Positions 1-5,586 of a DNA stretch of 12,656 bases are shown piece by piece (within the stretch, counting starts at the first letter, position 1; each line of letters opens with the position of its first letter). A program made the translations under genes and the position numbers. The notes beneath the pieces were generated by a model. The model did not search any database. It was not told the DNA's origin and worked only from the letters and a program-made list of their open reading frames with translations. Origin of the DNA: Clostridiales bacterium (GTDB lineage: Bacteria > Bacillota > Clostridia > Oscillospirales > Butyricicoccaceae); the NCBI GenBank assembly GCA_026419635.1, contig JANZZB010000031.1, forward strand, positions 1 through 12,656. Direction: 5' to 3'.

Positions 1-432
1 ATTTATGTTAACACACATTTTAATCATCCAAGAGAAATTACAAAAGAATCAAAAATAGCTTGTGAAATGCTTGCAGATGCAGGAATACCTCTTGGTAATC
101 AAATGGTTTTGTTAAACGGTGTAAACAATGACAAATACATCGTCCGAAAGCTCAATCAAAGTCTTCTTAGGCTGAGGGTAAAGCCCTATTATATTTTTCA
201 CCCTAAAACAGTCAAAGGCACATCCCATTTCTGGGTAAAGCTTGAGGACGGATTGGAAATTATAGAGTCTTTAAGAGGCCGTACTTCCGGTTTGGCCGTT
301 CCGACTTATATTGTAAACGGTCCTAATGGATTTGGGAAAACACCTATACTTCCGAATTATTTATCCTATATCGGAAACAAGAAAGCAGTTTTTCGAAATT
401 GGGATGGCAAAAACTTTGAAATCGAGAATTGA
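1..432 (+). CDS. eam: Glutamate 2,3-aminomutase, C-terminal part (partial)
   Basis: The 5' end lies outside the window; the frame is open from base 1 and ends with TGA at 430-432, giving 143 residues. It matches the C-terminal half of the KamA family of radical-SAM, PLP-dependent aminomutases: THFNHP near the start, LGNQ and LLNGVN, then LRGRTSG and a GFGKTP motif whose Lys (visible residue 113) aligns with the PLP lysine. In lysine 2,3-aminomutase two aspartates, Asp293 and Asp330 of the Clostridium subterminale enzyme, hold the substrate's side-chain amino group. Here those columns are Lys (visible residue 69, codon 205-207) and Asn (residue 106, codon 316-318), 37 residues apart as in the family. 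Lys/Asn is the pair described for glutamate 2,3-aminomutase, which makes beta-glutamate, a compatible solute. The iron-sulfur CxxxCxxC motif is off-window. Family is near certain; substrate is inferred from two residues. Confidence 0.85.
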   Translation: MYVNTHFNHPREITKESKIACEMLADAGIPLGNQMVLLNGVNNDKYIVRKLNQSLLRLRVKPYYIFHPKTVKGTSHFWVKLEDGLEIIESLRGRTSGLAVPTYIVNGPNGFGKTPILPNYLSYIGNKKAVFRNWDGKNFEIEN

Positions 433-445
433 TGTTATACAGTAA

Positions 446-470
446 AAAGGAGGGGCTTTGCCCCTCCTTT
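446..470 (+). terminator. Hairpin terminator after eam
   Basis: A perfect 10-bp stem (446-455 with 461-470), extendable by one C-G pair, begins 14 bases after the stop codon. The usual run of T is short: only the TTT that closes the stem, followed by CAGTTGTCG. The sequence right after the hairpin resembles the insert found after another terminator at 3218-3255, so the original T tract may have been displaced. Confidence 0.7.
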
Positions 471-508
471 CAGTTGTCGAAGAAGTATTTTAGGTAATTG
501 CTAAACAA
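468..508. repeat. Diverged partial copy of the 3221-3411 element end
   Basis: About 39 bases from TTTCAG through TTGTCGAA, AAGTAT and AATTG to TAAA align with 3218-3255, with roughly three quarters identity and two or three single-base gaps. Both copies start directly at the 3' arm of a terminator hairpin although the two hairpins have different stems. No hairpin series follows here, so this would be a remnant. Alignment was by eye. Confidence 0.5.
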
Positions 509-526
509 AAACACTTCCCATATAAA
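498..526 (+). promoter_or_regulatory. Putative promoter of the diacylglycerol kinase gene
   Basis: A -35 TTGCTA (498-503) and a -10 TATAAA (521-526) are separated by 17 bases, 56 bases before the GTG start. The -35 box falls in the stretch resembling the repeat element, so the element remnant may supply part of this promoter. Prediction from consensus only. Confidence 0.45.
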
Positions 527-581
527 AAACTTGATGCTACTATGTCTATATGTAAGCTGCCTGTATAAGGAGGCATTTTGG

Positions 582-1550
582 GTGAAAAGCGTAAAGCATC
601 TTTTTATAATGAATCCAAAAGCAGGTAAATACAATCACGCAAATGAAATAATACCGATTGTTAAACGTTGTATGTCCGGACGAAATGAATTTTATAAAAC
701 GGTTTTAACTGAGTATCCCATGCATGTTTCTCAACTTGTACAGGAATATGCAGTTGACGGTAGCCCGCTCCGCGTATACGTATGCGGCGGAGACGGTACG
801 TTAAACGAAGCAGCGCAAGGTGCAGCCGGCTTGGACCATGTCGCTTTAACCCATTTTCCGTGCGGAACAGGAAATGATTTTATCAAGATTTTCGGACAAG
901 ATACAAGCCGTTTTTTTTCCTTGGATGAACTGGTTGATGGGGAAATAAAACAAATTAACCTGATTGAATGTTGTGGGCGCTATGGTATTAACATTTGCTC
1001 CGTCGGCTTCGATGCGCGCATCAGTGCAGACGTATCTCGTTTTAAACATATTCCTTTTATTCACGGAAAAGGTTCATATAATTTATCTGTTATTTATAAC
1101 CTGTTTCAAGGTCTGCATCATCCATATAAGGTCTTACTTGACGGTAAAACTTATGACGGAAGATATACAATGCTGGTTGCTTGCAATGGCCGTTTTTACG
1201 GCGGAGGTTTTAACCCTGCGCCTCACGCAATCCCTGACGACGGGCTGATCGATTTTTTATTAGCAGGCCCTGTAACACCGTTTACAGTTGCTCGTGTTAT
1301 CAAAAAATATCAGAACGGTCAATACGCCGACCTCCCGAATTATATAACATGGATAAGAGGGCAAAATCTTTTTATTGAATGTGATAAAAATATGCCTGTT
1401 AATATTGATGGCGAAACGATCTTCACAAATAAAATAAACTTCTCAATATCCGATAAAAAACTAAATTTTATTGTTCCTAAAGGAGCAATCTGGAGCCAAA
1501 ATACTGCAGATCGACCTCCTGTGCTAAATAGCAGTAATGAATCTTTATAA
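582..1550 (+). CDS. Diacylglycerol/lipid kinase family protein (YegS/DagK type)
   Basis: A 322-residue cytoplasmic protein of the DAGK catalytic family, expected to transfer phosphate from ATP to a lipid such as diacylglycerol, returning it to phospholipid synthesis. Visible motifs are the nucleotide-binding strand ending in NPKAG (11-15), GGDGTLNE (69-76), PCGTGNDF (93-100), VGFDA (141-145), and the YegS-like YGGGFNPAP (206-214) followed by DDGLIDF. The length fits the YegS/BmrU group, near 300 residues. The start is GTG at 582 because AAGGAGG at 567-573 lies 8 bases upstream; a TTG at 498 would add 28 residues without family likeness or a binding site. It stands alone between two terminators and converges on proC. 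Lipid substrate cannot be told from sequence: diacylglycerol, undecaprenol, sphingoid or another lipid are all possible. Confidence 0.9.
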   Translation: MKSVKHLFIMNPKAGKYNHANEIIPIVKRCMSGRNEFYKTVLTEYPMHVSQLVQEYAVDGSPLRVYVCGGDGTLNEAAQGAAGLDHVALTHFPCGTGNDFIKIFGQDTSRFFSLDELVDGEIKQINLIECCGRYGINICSVGFDARISADVSRFKHIPFIHGKGSYNLSVIYNLFQGLHHPYKVLLDGKTYDGRYTMLVACNGRFYGGGFNPAPHAIPDDGLIDFLLAGPVTPFTVARVIKKYQNGQYADLPNYITWIRGQNLFIECDKNMPVNIDGETIFTNKINFSISDKKLNFIVPKGAIWSQNTADRPPVLNSSNESL

Positions 1551-1551
1551 C

Positions 1552-1590
1552 AAAGAAGACGCAATGATTCATATCATTGCGTCTTCTTTT
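1552..1590. terminator. Bidirectional terminator between the lipid kinase gene and proC
   Basis: A perfect 17-bp stem (1552-1568 with 1573-1589) with a 4-base loop. It begins one base after the + gene's stop and ends 17 bases before the - gene's stop. The T-rich side on + is CTTCTTTTATTAT; on - the AAAG end gives CTTCTTTG, so termination should be stronger on +. Confidence 0.85.
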
Positions 1591-1606
1591 ATTATATGTT
1601 TTTATC

Positions 1607-2410
1607 TTATTTTCCGATTTCGTAAGCACGTTTTACACATTTCACACAAGCTTCGTCAATAATATCGTAAAGTGAATGTTCATCAAAAACTTTAATTGAT
1701 TCAAGAGTTGCTCCTCCGGGTGAACAAACTTGTCTGATTAATTCTTCCGGAGTCATGCCCGATTTTAAGATCATTTCCGCCGACCCGATAAATGTTAATG
1801 CGGTAAGCTTTAAAGCGGTATTAAAATCTATCCCCATTTTTTCAGCTGATTTTGCTATAGCATCTATAAAATAATAAACATATGCAGGAGAGCTTCCGTT
1901 AACCGGAATGACTTCGTTCATTTTATCTTCCGAAATCACAGCGGTAGTACCCATAGACTGAAAGATCTTGTTTACTTTTTCAAATTCACCTTCTGTAACA
2001 TCGTCTGTCTTTGAAAGAAACACGGCGCCTTTATTGATAAGAAGCGGCGTATTCGGCATAACTCTGATCAACTTTTTATTTTGATTTAAGTAGCTTTGAA
2101 TATATCCGGTAGATATGCCAGCTGCGATTGTAACAATAATTTGTCCTTTGGCAGGTTGCAACGCCGAAAGCTTCGTCATTAATGCTTCAAAATTCTGCGG
2201 TTTGATTGCAAGAAGTAAAATCGAGCTGTTCTGAAATACTTCTCCCTCATCAGAAAGAACGGTGCATCCTTTTTCGGAACAAATCTTTTGTTTTTCTTCG
2301 CTAAGGTCGAAAATAGCAATATCGCTTCCTTTAACGGACCCCGATGATATTGCACCGTTTAAGATCGCCATACCCATATTACCCGTGCCGATAATACCAA
2401 GCTGATACAT
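1607..2410 (-). CDS. proC: Pyrroline-5-carboxylate reductase
   Basis: A 267-residue cytosolic enzyme catalysing the last step of proline synthesis, reduction of pyrroline-5-carboxylate with NAD(P)H. The N-terminal Rossmann fold shows GIIGTGNMG (5-13). AIKPQNF (68-74) and RVMPNTP (116-122) follow. The C-terminal dimerisation domain carries NGSSPAY (171-177) and the family signature around VCSPGGATLESIKVF (228-242). Length is standard. I place the start at ATG 2408-2410, since GGGAGG sits about 9 bases upstream; an ATG nine codons earlier would put that binding site inside the gene. It is monocistronic, with its own promoter upstream and the terminator it shares with the lipid kinase gene downstream. 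No proA or proB is visible. Confidence 0.96.
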   Translation of the reverse strand: MYQLGIIGTGNMGMAILNGAISSGSVKGSDIAIFDLSEEKQKICSEKGCTVLSDEGEVFQNSSILLLAIKPQNFEALMTKLSALQPAKGQIIVTIAAGISTGYIQSYLNQNKKLIRVMPNTPLLINKGAVFLSKTDDVTEGEFEKVNKIFQSMGTTAVISEDKMNEVIPVNGSSPAYVYYFIDAIAKSAEKMGIDFNTALKLTALTFIGSAEMILKSGMTPEELIRQVCSPGGATLESIKVFDEHSLYDIIDEACVKCVKRAYEIGK

Positions 2411-2444
2411 ATATTGTTCCTCCCATTTAGTATTCATAAATTTT

Positions 2445-2473
2445 AGTATATCATTATACTCTTGACGTGTAAA
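2445..2473 (-). promoter_or_regulatory. proC promoter
   Basis: Read on the - strand, TTTACA (2468-2473) and TATACT (2445-2450) are 17 bases apart, each 5 of 6 to the sigma-A consensus, ending 34 bases before the proC start. A second TATAAT overlaps the spacer and could use a weaker TTCAAA -35 box. Confidence 0.65.
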
Positions 2474-2558
2474 CTTTTGAAAAGGACATATGATTTATGC
2501 TATCGGTACATAATGGTAATTTTCACAGGAATTTAACGATTAAAGCGCGGAATCGACC

Positions 2559-2587
2559 TTGTTATTTCACCCCAACTGTTGTATAGT
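2559..2587 (+). promoter_or_regulatory. Putative promoter of the phospholipase C-like gene
   Basis: TTGTTA (2559-2564) and TATAGT (2582-2587) lie 17 bases apart, 29 bases before the TTG start. A small inverted repeat TAGT-GAT-ACTA (2584-2594) covers the -10 box and the expected transcription start, which could be an operator but is too short to rely on. Confidence 0.45.
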
Positions 2588-2616
2588 GATACTAGTTATT
2601 TATGGAGGCTGGTATT

Positions 2617-3174
2617 TTGAATTTACTAGGGCATACATTAATCGCATCCAAAACGTGTGATTTACTTGAAAAAGAATATGGCTTTTCTGTCCATCGCCCC
2701 GCTTTCTACTTTGGTAATATTCTGCCGGACACATCACCAAAAATGAAGCGCCCGGTGCACCGGATCGAAAACTGGGGACAGCAAATTAATCAAATGATTA
2801 ATGAACTTGAAACAAAAGATTTTGGATCTAGCCGCCGCTTTTCTATAAAACTTGGTATTGTTTGCCACTTTATATCTGATTTTTTCTGCCTGGCTCATAA
2901 TGATCCCTATTACCGCCGGCAGCTTGTACATTTAATTTACGAAGCAAAACAGGCAAAAAAATTTTTGTCTCTCCGTGAAAAACCGATTGATGCTGATTTA
3001 CCTTCCTCTATACCGTCGGATATGGATGCATCATCATATTTGTCCCGGCGCTATGAAGAGTTTATTACTCAGGACATATCTTTTGAAAAAGAGCTTAATT
3101 ATTCCGTTGAAGTCTGTGCAGTTCTTTGTAGTATTCTGATAGCAGAAGGGCTGCTTGTTCCGACAAATGCCTAA
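2617..3174 (+). CDS. Zinc-dependent phospholipase C-like protein
   Basis: A 185-residue protein resembling the Zn_dep_PLPC family (S1/P1-nuclease and phospholipase C fold, trinuclear zinc site). Candidate metal ligands occur in the family order: His6 (GHTLIA), Asp38 in GNILPD, His48 (PVHR), His84 and Asp88 in CHFISDFF, and His94 (AHND). No signal peptide is evident, so it probably acts in the cytosol, unlike secreted clostridial alpha-toxin. It is also shorter than the toxins and lacks a C2-like domain, so it is not a toxin on this evidence. The start chosen is TTG 2617, placed 8 bases after GGAGG at 2604-2608; an ATG at 2602 gives five extra residues but has no binding site. True substrate is unknown. 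Confidence 0.8.
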   Translation: MNLLGHTLIASKTCDLLEKEYGFSVHRPAFYFGNILPDTSPKMKRPVHRIENWGQQINQMINELETKDFGSSRRFSIKLGIVCHFISDFFCLAHNDPYYRRQLVHLIYEAKQAKKFLSLREKPIDADLPSSIPSDMDASSYLSRRYEEFITQDISFEKELNYSVEVCAVLCSILIAEGLLVPTNA

Positions 3175-3186
3175 GAAGTATAAAGA

Positions 3187-3445
3187 TAAAGCCAGTAACC
3201 AAAATTGGTTACTGGCTTTTCAGCTTGTCGAAAAAGTATATTTCGGGAATTGTAAAGGGGTCAAACCCCTTAATGTAAGATTAGTCCGCAGGCGGACATG
3301 CGCCGACGGAGGACACATTGGACAAAATCTTCAGATTTTGTCCGCACCTGGGGAAGTATCGAGGGGGAATCGGATTCCCTCTCGAAGGCTGTCGAATTTA
3401 TTGACAGCCTCTAAAGCCAGTAACCAAAATTGGTTACTGGCTTTT
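3187..3445. repeat. 34-bp terminator direct repeat enclosing a 191-bp multi-hairpin element
   Basis: The same 34 bases occur at 3187-3220 and 3412-3445, each a terminator hairpin. The 191 bp between them (3221-3411) hold five successive inverted repeats: 3255-3260/3266-3271, 3284-3289/3292-3297, 3320-3330/3333-3343, 3359-3371/3373-3385 (one wobble) and 3386-3393/3403-3410. The outer flanks carry T-rich tails in the right sense (TTTTTTTAT after copy 2 on +, TTTATCTTTAT after copy 1 on -), whereas the inner flanks do not. This fits one original bidirectional terminator that was duplicated around an insert. A reading frame across the region (3155-3460) only translates the repeats. I read it as a non-autonomous repeat or structured RNA element; no transposase is present. 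Confidence 0.75.
3188..3219. terminator. Terminator hairpin, copy 1
   Basis: A 13-bp stem (3188-3200 with 3207-3219) with loop AAAATT, 13 bases after the phospholipase C-like stop. On + only four T follow before CAG, so it may be weak in that sense. On - the hairpin is followed by TTTATCTTTAT, a good tail for transcripts arriving from the SanA-like gene. Confidence 0.7.
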
Positions 3446-3448
3446 TTT
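3413..3448. terminator. Terminator hairpin, copy 2
   Basis: Same 13-bp stem (3413-3425 with 3432-3444), here followed on + by seven T (3442-3448). It overlaps the 3' end of the - strand SanA-like gene, whose TAA stop lies within the hairpin at 3434-3436. Confidence 0.8.
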
Positions 3449-4129
3449 ATCTTGTGTTAAAAGACCATTTTTGCTAATCGGAATGACATCTCCAAGATAA
3501 GTAGGTTTAGGCCTGATGAAAACGTTTATAAAATCTTTGACTCGTGCTAATGATTCGCGTAGCTCATTATACCACTGATTTTGATATTCTCTTTTATCCG
3601 CGGCGATCCCATAAGTGTTGATCCCTAAAGCTCGTGCAATAAAAATAGCGCGGTTTAAGTGAAATTTTTGCGTTACTATAATCGTCCGTTTAACCTGAAA
3701 TACATCCCGGGCTCGATACATCGATTCGTATGTTGAGAATCCGGCGTGATCCATAAAGATATCTTGCTGCGGAATTTTTTTATCCAATGCATACCGTTTC
3801 ATTGCGTTTACTTCGTCGTAATTTTTTCTTCCGTGGTCGCCGCTGAGCAAAAGTTTTGGAACAGTACCGTTCTGATATAATTCTATTCCCGTAAGAACCC
3901 TGTCTTCAAGCATTGGGCTAAGCTTTCCTGAAGAATATACTCTGGCACCAAGCACCAATGCACAGTCGAAATCTGAATCAGACATTGTTTTTTCCGATAG
4001 AATATATTTTTGGGTAGACTGTATGATGTAAAGGTTGATCATCAAAATACCAATCAGTCCAAATACGCATAGGAATATGATAAGTTTAATAAAACTACGA
4101 ATTTTCCCTGCCTTTTTTTCTGTTTCCAT
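3434..4129 (-). CDS. SanA/YdcF family (DUF218) membrane-anchored protein
   Basis: A 231-residue protein with a basic N-terminus, one membrane segment (about 14-36) and an extracytoplasmic DUF218 domain. Motifs are VLGARV (59-64), SGDHG (96-100), YDEVNAM (104-110), DHAGFSTYESMYRA (127-140) and TQKFHLNRA (153-161), the SanA-type version of the fold. SanA in enterobacteria contributes to envelope barrier function; the biochemical activity of the family is not settled, so a cell-envelope role is an inference. The ATG at 4129 has AGGTGA upstream, and only 16 bases separate it from the stop of the M16 peptidase gene, so the two form one operon. The last codons (Ser-Gln-stop) lie inside the duplicated terminator hairpin, so the C-terminus may have been altered when the repeat arose. 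Confidence 0.88.
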   Translation of the reverse strand: METEKKAGKIRSFIKLIIFLCVFGLIGILMINLYIIQSTQKYILSEKTMSDSDFDCALVLGARVYSSGKLSPMLEDRVLTGIELYQNGTVPKLLLSGDHGRKNYDEVNAMKRYALDKKIPQQDIFMDHAGFSTYESMYRARDVFQVKRTIIVTQKFHLNRAIFIARALGINTYGIAADKREYQNQWYNELRESLARVKDFINVFIRPKPTYLGDVIPISKNGLLTQDKKSQ

Positions 4130-4145
4130 GATATCACCTGCACAG

Positions 4146-5417
4146 TCAGGTTTCGCATTCAGTCATAACATATCGCTGATAAATTTCCTCGTTTGAAACT
4201 TGTCCAACCACAGAAAGCGAAATTTTTGAAAAATCAAAAATATCCCTTGCGGCATCAAGAACGTTCTTTTCTGTTACAGCGTCATAAGCCGCTATGATCC
4301 CTTCCGGCTGTAAAATTGATTGATATACAATTTCTGAACGGGCAAGATAATTCATTCTTGCAGTCGTACTTTCAAGGCTCATTAAAACATTTGCTTTAAT
4401 TTGCTCCCTTGAACGAAGAAGTTCTTTTTCCATAAGAGGATCTTTTGGAAAACCTCGAAGTACAGAGCAAATAACTTTAATTGCCTCTTCCTCCGAGTTT
4501 TTTGAAAGCCCTACTCCGATGCCGAATAACCCGATGTCAAAATGAGGAGACAAAAACGAATAAATACTGTAGCAGAGCCCTCGTTGTTCCCGCACTTTTT
4601 GGAACAGCCTGGATGACATGCCTCCCCCAATCAAGTTGCTTAAGATCTGCATATCATATCTTCGCTTTGAATAAACGTCAAATGCAGGAAAGCCAATACA
4701 GATATGGTTTTGCTCTGTCTTTTTCTTTTTTACCGTAATACTTTTTGTATAGCAGGTTTCTCCTCTTTCAAGGGTACCTTGGCCCTTCATTTTCGAAAAA
4801 CGCTCTTTAATATATTCAATATTTTCCTTAGAAAAATTGCCAGAAACTGCGACAACGGTCGATTTTGGAAGGTAATGCTCTTCCATGTATTTCCGCAATA
4901 TTTCGCCATTGATTTTATTTAATGACTCCTTGGTCCCTAAAATAACCCTTCCCAGTCCGGTACCTTGAAAAACTGACTGAAAAAAACGTTCCGAAGCCAA
5001 GTCTTCCGGATCATCCTCATACATCCCGATTTCTTCCAGAATGACTCCTCTCTCGTTTATTACGTCTTTTTCATCAAAACGAGGATTAAAAAACATATCA
5101 AAAAGGACTTCCATACCGGTGTCAAGATGAGTATCCAGCGTTTTTAAATAAAAGCTCGTATGCTCTTTGGTCGTAAAAGCATTGACCTGTCCGCCGATGG
5201 AGTCCAGGATTTCAGCTGCTTCCGCGGCCGTTTTCGTGGAAGTACCTTTGAATACCATGTGTTCAATAAAATGTGATATTCCGTTTAACTCTATAGGTTC
5301 ATGGCGCGATCCGCTTTCAACCCATATTCCAACAGACACAGATCTTACATAAGGTATTTTTTCAAAAACAATCCGAACTCCGTTTGAAAGTGTTATTTTT
5401 TCTATCACATTTGTCAC
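4146..5417 (-). CDS. M16 family zinc peptidase (processing-peptidase-like, YmxG/MlpA type)
   Basis: A 423-residue peptidase of the pitrilysin/insulinase clan, in the single-chain size class that dimerises. The inverted zinc motif is complete: HFIEH at 49-53 with the downstream glutamate in LEEIGMYEDD (Glu128/129), the expected distance for the third ligand. GGQVNAFTTKEHTSFY (75-90) and the C-domain RGLCYSIYSF, with the Arg/Tyr region that contacts substrate, are present, so the protein should be active. No signal peptide. The start is GTG 5417, 12 bases after GAGGG, a slightly long spacing. In Bacillus subtilis the homologue also follows rpsO-pnp, so the neighbourhood supports orthology. Here pnp ends at a strong terminator and this gene probably has its own promoter. 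Substrate unknown. Confidence 0.93.
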   Translation of the reverse strand: MTNVIEKITLSNGVRIVFEKIPYVRSVSVGIWVESGSRHEPIELNGISHFIEHMVFKGTSTKTAAEAAEILDSIGGQVNAFTTKEHTSFYLKTLDTHLDTGMEVLFDMFFNPRFDEKDVINERGVILEEIGMYEDDPEDLASERFFQSVFQGTGLGRVILGTKESLNKINGEILRKYMEEHYLPKSTVVAVSGNFSKENIEYIKERFSKMKGQGTLERGETCYTKSITVKKKKTEQNHICIGFPAFDVYSKRRYDMQILSNLIGGGMSSRLFQKVREQRGLCYSIYSFLSPHFDIGLFGIGVGLSKNSEEEAIKVICSVLRGFPKDPLMEKELLRSREQIKANVLMSLESTTARMNYLARSEIVYQSILQPEGIIAAYDAVTEKNVLDAARDIFDFSKISLSVVGQVSNEEIYQRYVMTECET

Positions 5418-5457
5418 TCACATTTCTTGCCCTCAATATAATACCTGCTAAATTATC

Positions 5458-5486
5458 ATCATGTTTGCGTAATGATAACGTGTTAA
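5458..5486 (-). promoter_or_regulatory. Possible promoter of the M16 peptidase-sanA operon
   Basis: On the - strand TTAACA (5481-5486) and CATGAT (5458-5463) are 17 bases apart. The -35 is 5 of 6, the -10 only 4 of 6. An inverted repeat TTATCAT/ATGATAA (5453-5459 and 5472-5478, 12-base spacer) overlies it and might be an operator. A promoter is expected here because pnp ends in a terminator just upstream. Confidence 0.35.
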
Positions 5487-5540
5487 AAGTATTCCTTACC
5501 GCGTTATATTACATTTCTTTTTTTGTTTAGCAGATACGAA

Positions 5541-5575
5541 TAAAAACGGGGGGCCACGTTAAATGCTGCCCCCCG
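5541..5575 (-). terminator. Rho-independent terminator of pnp
   Basis: On the - strand a perfect 8-bp GC stem (5568-5575 with 5547-5554) with a 13-base loop is followed by TTTTTA (5546-5541). It starts 12 bases after the pnp stop codon and should insulate the M16 peptidase gene from rpsO-pnp transcription. Confidence 0.88.
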
Positions 5576-5586
5576 CTATTTACTGT

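Noticed and set aside
498..581. 28-residue N-terminal extension of the lipid kinase from TTG 498
   Set aside because: No ribosome binding site at 498, the promoter boxes lie in this stretch, and AAGGAGG at 567-573 fits the GTG at 582.
2617..3174. Clostridial alpha-toxin-like secreted phospholipase
   Set aside because: No signal peptide, only 185 residues, no C-terminal membrane-binding domain; only the zinc-ligand pattern is shared.
3221..3411. Group IIC intron inserted at a terminator
   Set aside because: Such introns do target terminators, but 191 bp is far too short for the ribozyme, the GTGCG-type 5' end and a domain V-like hairpin are not seen, and introns do not duplicate the target hairpin.
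3187..3445. CRISPR-like repeat pair
   Set aside because: Two repeats only, with a 191-bp structured spacer, and each repeat is a terminator hairpin with T-rich outer flanks.
3155..3460. 101-codon + frame across the repeat region
   Set aside because: It overlaps the phospholipase C-like gene end, translates both hairpin copies into the same peptide, has no ribosome binding site and no family likeness.
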